Source: IMCC26077 sp964490435 (GTDB taxonomy: Bacteria; Actinomycetota; Actinomycetes; Nanopelagicales; Nanopelagicaceae). Taken from it: a stretch of 64,000 nucleotides of DNA. Location of the stretch: positions 1 through 64,000 of the forward strand of contig CAZBCF010000002.1 in the NCBI GenBank assembly GCA_964490435.1. Reading direction: 5' to 3'. The translations under genes were made by a program, and so were the position numbers. The notes below the pieces were generated by a model. It did not search any database, was not told where the DNA came from, and worked only from the letters and a program-made list of their open reading frames with translations. Below, piece after piece: positions 58,632 to 64,000 of the stretch (position 1 is the stretch's first letter; each line of letters opens with the position of its first letter).

Positions 58632-58961
58632 TCATTCCATCCGCTGCAATGTAGCCCAGAGACCATATTCATGAAGCATCGCCACATCGTGCTCCATCTC
58701 TTCGCGAGTGCCGGTGCTTACCACTGCTTTCCCAGAGTTGTGCACCTGCAACATCAACTCGTGCGCTTTTGTCCGCGAATATCCGAAAACGACCATAAAG
58801 ACATGGGTCACATAGGACATCAGATTTATTGGGTCATCCCAAACAATGGTTACCCAGGGTTTATCGTGAAGGGAACGTAAGAAATCTTCGACTGAATCAG
58901 AGGGCGTAACTTCAGTGTCAGCAGTGCTTGCCTGTGGGCTCGAACTCACAGCGCCTCCCAT
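58632..58961 (-). CDS. clpS: ATP-dependent Clp protease adaptor ClpS
   Basis: Adaptor that hands N-degron substrates to ClpC/ClpA-ClpP. The 109-residue protein has a disordered N-terminal tail (1-30) and the core fold with KPWVTIVWDDPINLMSYVTHVFMVVFGYSRTKAHELMLQVHNSGKAVVSTG. This includes the aspartates and histidine of the N-degron pocket and the Clp-contact region. The start is ATG 58961, just after the secreted GH18 gene ends at 58965. It is followed by the DUF2017 gene, the standard actinobacterial pair. Confidence 0.95.
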   Translation of the reverse strand: MGGAVSSSPQASTADTEVTPSDSVEDFLRSLHDKPWVTIVWDDPINLMSYVTHVFMVVFGYSRTKAHELMLQVHNSGKAVVSTGTREEMEHDVAMLHEYGLWATLQRME

Positions 58962-58964
58962 CCG

Positions 58965-60887
58965 CTATCTCACAAGAACAGTAAACGGTTCGCCTTCGGA
59001 ACTATTGTATTTTTCACTCGCGGCAACAGTAACTCGAAAGGTCATAAAGCCCTTGGTCTTGGGATAGACCAGGAATAGATGTCCCCCGTTCAGTTCTGAA
59101 ACTGTCGCGCTATCGCGTGTAACCCAATTCTCACCAATTCGCTCCTGCAAGGTGACCTCCCCCTCGCGTGGCGTCAGTTGCGCCAGAATCTCGAGGGGTT
59201 TTCCTGCTTTTGCGAACGTTGGCGCTGAAATGCTGAGCGTCCGAGTTACTTTCACGACGCCAACCTCGCTCTGGCTCGCTAAGCGCTCCCAGCTCTCTAG
59301 GGAGATCGCTCGAAAAACCAGCGATCCACCCACGACAAGGTCGAGCTCCGCCCTTCCTTCCCGATTAGTGGTGACTTTCGAAAGTTCACTCCATGGATCA
59401 TTCTCATTCCGTCGAAATTGGAATATCACCTCGAGATTCTCGATTGGCGATTTATCCTTGAGTGCGAACAATGCACCTATCCGCTCGGTCGTCCCATACT
59501 TCGTCGTAACTTCAGGATTAACAATCGTGGCAATGACTTCATCTGGTCCGATAGTCCGCGCGAATTCTAATAACGAGTTGATGGAGTCGGGGCTTGCTTG
59601 GCTTAACGTCCATTGCGTCAAGCCACCAATGCGATATCGCGAAATGAACTCTGCGCGCGCAAGGTATGCACGTTTGTCTTGGAACCATGCCACTCGGGTC
59701 GCCGTACAAGAGACGGGTTCGCCGGCATCATCAACACCGTTATAAGTCTTTTGATATGTAAAGGTTGCTTCACCGCGCACCGAGTCATAAACCGGGGTGG
59801 TGCCATAGGCAAGTGCCAACTCGGAGCCTTTTGCTGAATCGAAGACCGCTGCCTTGGCTCCAGGCTTAATTAACGTAGCCACATTCTTAGGGCATTTACC
59901 ATCGACTTTCGTGATCCAGTCCCGACCATATCCTGGTATTCCCACCCACACTTTCGATGCAGGCAAGAGTGAGATCGCATATTTCAAAGAACTCTCTGTC
60001 CATTCCAATGGACCAATTGGCCCAGGCTTCGAGACTGAAAAGTCATACGTCATGATTCGTAATCGATCGATATATGGCGCAATACCGGCCCAGTTATAGA
60101 CGTGATAAGACCCCTTACGACCAGTTGCTGGATCAAAGAGCACCGGAGTAGTGACCGAAAGTAATTTATTCTTTGCCCGCAAACTTGCCGAGAGATCGAT
60201 GATGAATTGAGTCCATAACGGTTTTGTCTTACTCCATGATGATGATCCATCAACAAAAGCGAAACCTTCAAGATCTAGATCGATGCCATCGAAATTATTA
60301 GTCACCACTAGATTCGTGATAGTCGCAACGACTTCCTTACGAGTGCTCTCCTTCGCTAGATATCCGGATAGCACCAACTTCTTCGTGCCATCTGTAATAG
60401 CGGGCAGGATCTTAAGGCCTTGAGATCGGAGTAGTTCTACCTGCTCTGCCATCTTTAATGACGGATTTGCAGAAGTGAATTGGTTCTTGATGGTCTTTGT
60501 GCCAGTGAGTGAATACCAGAAAGGTGACACCTCGCCCATCATCTCCTTATAAGCAATGGTGCGGGCTACCGAGGCTCGTACGCTGTAATAAGGAATCCAC
60601 CCGGTATAAATTTTGCGCGCGGGTTTGATAGTCGATGAACTAGTTGGTGTTTGGGTATTTGCCGACGTAACAGTGTTCGAATTAGTGTTCGAATTAGAGC
60701 TGGGACTTGAGTTCACACTCGGATTAGCACTGGGATTAGCACTGGGATTAGCACTGGGATTAGCACTGGGAGCCGGCGAACTTGCGGTTGCAATCGGCAT
60801 TCCGAATATCGCAGTGGGAATAGCAATAACAAAAACTTGGAGCAGGGCAACAATCGCTTGTGACTTTCGCCAGTTGCGCTCACTCAT
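58965..60887 (-). CDS. secreted glycoside hydrolase family 18 protein
   Basis: A 640-residue exported protein. It has a signal-like N-terminus (about 1-36), a Ser/Asn/Pro/Thr-rich linker (about 38-88, with SANP repeats), and a GH18 TIM-barrel (about 92-430). The DxxDxDxE motif is at D200-D203-D205-E207 (E207 catalytic), with MTYDFSVSKPG and PGYGRDW also present. The C-terminal part (about 430-640) looks like one or two immunoglobulin-like domains. It is related to YaaH/chitinase-like enzymes, so cleavage of chitin or peptidoglycan sugars is likely but not proven. It precedes clpS with a 3-base spacer. Confidence 0.88.
   Translation of the reverse strand: MSERNWRKSQAIVALLQVFVIAIPTAIFGMPIATASSPAPSANPSANPSANPSANPSVNSSPSSNSNTNSNTVTSANTQTPTSSSTIKPARKIYTGWIPYYSVRASVARTIAYKEMMGEVSPFWYSLTGTKTIKNQFTSANPSLKMAEQVELLRSQGLKILPAITDGTKKLVLSGYLAKESTRKEVVATITNLVVTNNFDGIDLDLEGFAFVDGSSSWSKTKPLWTQFIIDLSASLRAKNKLLSVTTPVLFDPATGRKGSYHVYNWAGIAPYIDRLRIMTYDFSVSKPGPIGPLEWTESSLKYAISLLPASKVWVGIPGYGRDWITKVDGKCPKNVATLIKPGAKAAVFDSAKGSELALAYGTTPVYDSVRGEATFTYQKTYNGVDDAGEPVSCTATRVAWFQDKRAYLARAEFISRYRIGGLTQWTLSQASPDSINSLLEFARTIGPDEVIATIVNPEVTTKYGTTERIGALFALKDKSPIENLEVIFQFRRNENDPWSELSKVTTNREGRAELDLVVGGSLVFRAISLESWERLASQSEVGVVKVTRTLSISAPTFAKAGKPLEILAQLTPREGEVTLQERIGENWVTRDSATVSELNGGHLFLVYPKTKGFMTFRVTVAASEKYNSSEGEPFTVLVR
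60721..60768. repeat. four tandem 12-bp repeats in the GH18 linker
   Basis: Four exact copies of GGATTAGCACTG encode the repeated Ser-Ala-Asn-Pro linker between the signal peptide and catalytic domain. The unit is a multiple of three, so gain or loss of copies would alter linker length without breaking the frame. Confidence 0.95.
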
Positions 60888-60897
60888 AATAAGTACA

Positions 60898-61143
60898 TTA
60901 TTGCTTCAAGCGACTATAAATCTCTTTACATGTTGGGCAAATTGGAAAGTTTTGTGGGTCACGAGTAGGAATCCATTTCTTCCCGCATAATGCGCGAATT
61001 GCTTTTCCGGTTACCGCGGATTCGGTGATTTTGGCTTTATCGGCGTAATGCGAGAATCGTTCATGATCTCCTGAATCTGTATCGATTCCAGCGCTCTCAC
61101 TCTTAGGTCGGACCAGAGTCTGAATCCGCTCTCGAATACTCAT
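60898..61143 (-). CDS. DUF3039 family zinc-motif protein
   Basis: The product is 81 residues from ATG 61143 (MSIRERIQTLVRP); a longer frame to 61176 adds 11 unconserved residues. The core ALCGKKWIPTRDPQNFPICPTCKEIY is the signature of actinobacterial DUF3039, with cysteines (LCGKKW, CPTC) and an upstream histidine (DHERFSHYADK) that could hold zinc. The function is unknown. It lies upstream of the GH18 gene on the same strand and is divergent from argF. Confidence 0.88.
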   Translation of the reverse strand: MSIRERIQTLVRPKSESAGIDTDSGDHERFSHYADKAKITESAVTGKAIRALCGKKWIPTRDPQNFPICPTCKEIYSRLKQ

Positions 61144-61209
61144 AAATCCCCCAGTCATGCGCCAGTACGGTGGCACAAGCCTAAAGGCAAGAGGCGTACC
61201 CTTCTCCTT

Positions 61210-62172
61210 ATGACTTCAGCGGTTGGACACCTTAAGGACCTCGTTAGTTCTGATGCGCTGAGCCGAGATGACCTCGAACTTCTCCTCGAGAGCGCTGCTC
61301 GGTTTGCCGTGAAGCCGCTCTCTGAATCTTCCTTCCTCGCAGGTGAGAGCGTCGTTATATATATGAATAAGGCGTCGACCCGAACGCGTTTAGCCTCTGA
61401 GACCGCGGTAGCCCATCTCGGTGGGACTCCGATTTTCGTGCGTGGTGATGAGTTGCAGATTGGTCGCGGCGAGACTATCGCTGATACCGCCCGGATCATC
61501 AGCAATTTCGCAAAGGCATTCATCATCCGAACCTTCGCACAGAGGGATGTGACCGAGTTCGCTAAGTGGGCAAGTGTTCCTGTCATCAATGCATTAACTG
61601 ACGAAGATCATCCGACTCAACTTCTCGCCGATTGGGTAACGATTCGCGAGAATTTCGGGAAGAAAATCTCGGGGCGAAAATTCACCTATCTCGGCGATGG
61701 CAACAATATGGCTAACGCATGGATGTTAATCGGAGCACGATTAGGTGCACATATCACCATCGCAACGCCTCCTGGCAAATGGGCGCCTAACAACGAAGTC
61801 GTCCTTCGCGCCAATGAGATTGCGCGTCAGAGCGGCGGCACTATCGAGATCTCACATGACCCGATATCTGCAGCGCGCGATGCGAGCGTGCTTTATACCG
61901 ATGTGTGGATGTCGATGGGCGATGCAGAGAGTGTGCGTGCTGAGAAATTGCGCGACTTGGCACCATTTGCTGTCACACCAGAGATTCTCAATCTCACCTC
62001 ATCTGACTCGATTTTCATGCATTGTCTTCCTGCACATCGCGGCGAAGAGGTGGCAGCCGAGGTGATAGATGGTCCAAAGTCAGTGGTCTGGCGCCAAGCC
62101 TTCCATCGAAGAACCACGATTCAGGCGCTCCTCTTCCACCTGATAAATAAGGAGCTAAGCGGTACTGTTTGA
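61210..62172 (+). CDS. argF: ornithine carbamoyltransferase
   Basis: Makes citrulline from ornithine and carbamoyl phosphate in arginine synthesis. The 320-residue protein has the carbamoyl-phosphate motif ASTRTRLASETA, FIIRTFAQRDV, DEDHPTQLLADW and the ornithine-loop cysteine motif FMHCLPAHRGEEVAAEVIDGP, all intact. The STRTR loop is followed by LASET instead of the more common SFE, a small deviation. No other arginine gene is adjacent, so it is separate from the usual arg cluster. The next gene (pntAA) starts 20 bases downstream. Confidence 0.93.
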   Translation: MTSAVGHLKDLVSSDALSRDDLELLLESAARFAVKPLSESSFLAGESVVIYMNKASTRTRLASETAVAHLGGTPIFVRGDELQIGRGETIADTARIISNFAKAFIIRTFAQRDVTEFAKWASVPVINALTDEDHPTQLLADWVTIRENFGKKISGRKFTYLGDGNNMANAWMLIGARLGAHITIATPPGKWAPNNEVVLRANEIARQSGGTIEISHDPISAARDASVLYTDVWMSMGDAESVRAEKLRDLAPFAVTPEILNLTSSDSIFMHCLPAHRGEEVAAEVIDGPKSVVWRQAFHRRTTIQALLFHLINKELSGTV

Positions 62173-62191
62173 GCGCTTTGAAAGGGCGGTT

Positions 62192-63367
62192 ATGCAGATT
62201 TTTGTCCCACGCGAGAGTAAGTCTGGCGAACGGCGAGTGGCAATCGTCCCCGATGTCGTCACCAAATATATTCGTGCTGGATTTACCGTCACGGTTGAGG
62301 CCGGGGCTGGTGCTCATGCTCTTGCCGATGACCAGGCCTTCATAGCAGCAGGTGCTCAGATTGCCTCTGCCTCACAAATCAACCAGGCCGACGTCATTCT
62401 CTCTGTTAATCCTCTTACTACAGAGCAATTCGCCCAGCTTAAGAAAGGTGCAATCACAATCTCCTTTCTCTCCCCTACCCAATCCCTCGAGGCGATAAGC
62501 ACATCAGCAAAATCTGGCGCGACCTCATTCTCGTTGGAATTAGTGCCGCGCATCTCGCGTGCACAATCAATGGATGCCCTCACGTCGCAAGCGCTCTGCG
62601 CTGGATATCGTGCAGCGCTCGTTGCTGCCGAACTTGCGCCACGCTTCTTCCCGCTTCTTATGACTGCCGCTGGAACTGTTACGCCAGCGAACGTCGTGGT
62701 GCTCGGTGCAGGAGTTGCAGGTTTGCAAGCAATTGCAACTGCCCGCCGCTTGGGTGCGGTGGTCTCTGCATACGATGTTCGTCCTGCTTCTGCTGACGAG
62801 GTTCGTTCAATGGGTGCCACCTTTATCGATCTGAAATTAGAGGCGCTAGAGGGCTCTGGTGGATATGCGCGGGAGATGACCGAGGAGCGCGCTGCTAAAC
62901 AACGCGAACTACTCACCCCGTATCTTGCAAACGCAGATGTAGTCATCACCACTGCCGCAGTACCTGGACGCCCAGCCCCACAATTGGTGACAGACGAGAT
63001 GGTGGCAGCGATGAAGGTCGGTGCTGTTATTGTCGATCTCGCTGCTGAGAGCGGCGGAAACGTCGCAGGTTCCAAAGCCGGCGAAATCATCGAGCGACAC
63101 GGTGTTCGGATTTGGGGCGGAAAAGATGTACCAAGCCAACTCCCTTTCCATGCATCGCAGCTATTTGCAAAGAACTGTATGAACTTGCTCTTATTGATGG
63201 TGAGGAGCGAAGACAAAGAGGGTGAGAATGGTGGCGCGAGCACCAGTTCGCTCCATGTAGATTTCAATGACGAGATCATCGCGGCGAGCGCAGTAACCCA
63301 TCAAGGCGAGATCCGCCACGAAGGTGCTAAAACCGCACTTGCAAACTCTCGTGGAGGTGTCCAGTGA
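62192..63367 (+). CDS. pntAA: NAD(P) transhydrogenase alpha subunit part 1 (NAD-binding)
   Basis: Soluble NAD(H)-binding domain I of the proton-translocating transhydrogenase. The 391-residue protein opens with IFVPRESKSGERRVAIVPDVV, and has SLELVPRISRAQSMDALTSQ, the Rossmann motif VVVLGAGVAGLQAIATARRLGAVVSAYDVRP and the conserved LPFHASQLFAKNCMNLL end. The transhydrogenase is split into three polypeptides here (alpha-1, alpha-2, beta), the form common in actinobacteria and alphaproteobacteria. Its stop overlaps the next start by 4 bases. Confidence 0.95.
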   Translation: MQIFVPRESKSGERRVAIVPDVVTKYIRAGFTVTVEAGAGAHALADDQAFIAAGAQIASASQINQADVILSVNPLTTEQFAQLKKGAITISFLSPTQSLEAISTSAKSGATSFSLELVPRISRAQSMDALTSQALCAGYRAALVAAELAPRFFPLLMTAAGTVTPANVVVLGAGVAGLQAIATARRLGAVVSAYDVRPASADEVRSMGATFIDLKLEALEGSGGYAREMTEERAAKQRELLTPYLANADVVITTAAVPGRPAPQLVTDEMVAAMKVGAVIVDLAAESGGNVAGSKAGEIIERHGVRIWGGKDVPSQLPFHASQLFAKNCMNLLLLMVRSEDKEGENGGASTSSLHVDFNDEIIAASAVTHQGEIRHEGAKTALANSRGGVQ

Positions 63368-63681
63368 GTAGTGGTCTAGCCCTTATTTCAATCTTTGTGC
63401 TTGCAGTGTTCGTTGGTTTCGAAGTGGTCTCTAAGGTTTCTTCAACCCTACACACCCCACTCATGAGCGGTGCGAATGCGATTCATGGAGTTATCCTGGT
63501 CGGAGCAATCATCGTTGCCTCCCACAGTGATAACACCTTGCAATTGACGCTCGCACTCGTTGCAATCGTCTTAGCGACCATCAATATGGTCGGTGGCTTT
63601 GTCGTGACAGATCGGATGCTCGAGATGTTCAAGCCAAAAAGATCTCCCAGTAATTCAAGTGATTCGGGAGAGGTGAAATAG
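63364..63681 (+). CDS. pntAB: NAD(P) transhydrogenase alpha subunit part 2 (membrane)
   Basis: A 105-residue membrane subunit with three to four helices, including the characteristic GFEVVSKVSSTLHTPLMSGANAIHGVILVGAI and the C-terminal INMVGGFVVTDRMLEMFK. It forms part of the proton channel with PntB. It overlaps pntAA by 4 bases and is followed directly by pntB (GTG right after the TAG). Confidence 0.95.
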   Translation: MSSGLALISIFVLAVFVGFEVVSKVSSTLHTPLMSGANAIHGVILVGAIIVASHSDNTLQLTLALVAIVLATINMVGGFVVTDRMLEMFKPKRSPSNSSDSGEVK

Positions 63682-64000
63682 GTGAGTCGCGACCTCTATG
63701 ACCTTATCGGCCTCGTTGCGGCAATCTGTTTCATTCTTGCCCTTAAAGGTCTCTCCCATCCGAAGAGCGCCCGACGCGGGAATCTCATCGGCGCTGCTGG
63801 CGCGACTATTGCGACGCTCGTAGTTTTCTTTTACGGAGATCAACTCCCTCTGAAGAATCTCCCCTTGATTCTTGGGGCGATGGTCATCGGATTGGTAATC
63901 GGTGTTCCCGCTGCGCGCAAAGTACAACTAACCCAGATGCCACAACTTGTTGCGCTCTTTAATGGAGTTGGCGGTGGTGCTGCTGCGCTGGTTGCAATTG
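63682..64000 (+). CDS. pntB: NAD(P) transhydrogenase beta subunit, cut by window end
   Basis: An open frame from GTG 63682, immediately after the pntAB stop, runs off the window. The first 106 residues are highly hydrophobic and contain ALKGLSHPKSARRGNLIGAAGA and QLTQMPQLVALFNGVGGGAAALVA, both diagnostic of the PntB membrane domain. The complete protein should be about 460-480 residues with an NADP-binding C-terminal domain beyond the window. Together with the upstream genes it couples proton influx to NADPH formation. Confidence 0.93.
   Translation, partial: MSRDLYDLIGLVAAICFILALKGLSHPKSARRGNLIGAAGATIATLVVFFYGDQLPLKNLPLILGAMVIGLVIGVPAARKVQLTQMPQLVALFNGVGGGAAALVAI

Noticed and set aside
60721..60768. 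Possible CRISPR array
   Set aside because: The units are 12 bases with no spacers and translate into a Ser-Ala-Asn-Pro linker in frame.
62356..63279. Long minus-strand open frame (307 codons) opposite pntAA
   Set aside because: It lies wholly antisense to a gene with clear family motifs; its product is Ser/Thr/Ala-rich with no recognisable domain, as expected for a mirror frame.

Overview
The window is chromosomal backbone of a small-genome, mid-GC actinobacterium, most likely a freshwater planktonic lineage close to the acI / Nanopelagicales group. Three things point there: an actinorhodopsin gene, actinobacteria-specific small proteins (DUF3052, DUF2017, DUF3039 and a CPGC..H..C zinc protein), and gene order recalled from Mycobacterium (argS-lysA-hom-thrC-thrB-rho-rpmE-prfA-prmC-sua5-wecA-atpIBEFHAGDC-ATR-murA, and clpS-DUF2017-mec-cysO-cysM-murI-rph-rdgB). 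Two runs of exactly 100 N (2360-2459, 31174-31273) show that it is a scaffolded draft, probably metagenome or single-cell derived. No insertion sequence, prophage, integrase, CRISPR array or rRNA was seen, and no gene-free stretch exceeds 300 bases; the longest is 262 bases, upstream of the rhodopsin gene.

Layout. 1-4.3 kb: small accessory genes (membrane zinc-ribbon protein, DUF1801, PhnB-like, YCII-like, a gap-broken secreted copper-monooxygenase-like protein, a SOUL heme protein) and tRNA-Val. 4.3-8.2 kb: peroxiredoxin, DUF3052 and pyruvate dehydrogenase E1 (aceE). 8.2-14.9 kb: MFS exporter, CnoX-like thioredoxin/TPR protein, methylmalonyl-CoA genes (meaB, epimerase), AI-2E-type permease, hydrolase and aldehyde dehydrogenase. 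14.9-23.5 kb: two paralogous secreted proteins, an ABC-2 exporter, a lysine-rich secreted protein, cobalamin adenosyltransferase and a MurA with Asp in place of the catalytic Cys. 23.5-31.2 kb: complete F1Fo ATP synthase operon with atpI and atpZ. 31.3-45.0 kb: wecA, glyA, sua5, prmC, prfA, rpmE, rho, threonine/lysine biosynthesis and argS, all leftward and often overlapping by 1-4 bases. 45.0-50.2 kb: tRNA-Leu with an MFS gene just behind it, then rdgB, rph, murI and the CysM/CysO/Mec cysteine pathway. 50.2-58.0 kb: actinorhodopsin and a gamma-glutamylation-type amine utilisation locus. 58.0-64.0 kb: DUF2017, clpS, secreted GH18 protein, DUF3039, argF and the three-subunit proton-translocating transhydrogenase (pntB cut by the window end).

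How they work together. The rhodopsin would add light-driven proton export to a cell that also has ATP synthase and a proton-driven transhydrogenase, so light could support ATP and NADPH. The adenosyltransferase, MeaB and epimerase support a B12-dependent methylmalonyl-CoA mutase encoded elsewhere. Mec, CysO and CysM form the sulfur-carrier-protein route to cysteine.

The points most worth following up are: a CysO that runs seven residues past its Gly-Gly end and into cysM; the rhodopsin plus amine-utilisation cassette sitting between DUF2017 and mec; a structured leader in front of the rhodopsin gene; a Sua5 protein lacking the usual KxR/SxN tetrad; a one-domain epsilon subunit; and an N gap flanked by identical 55-base sequences, which appears to be false.
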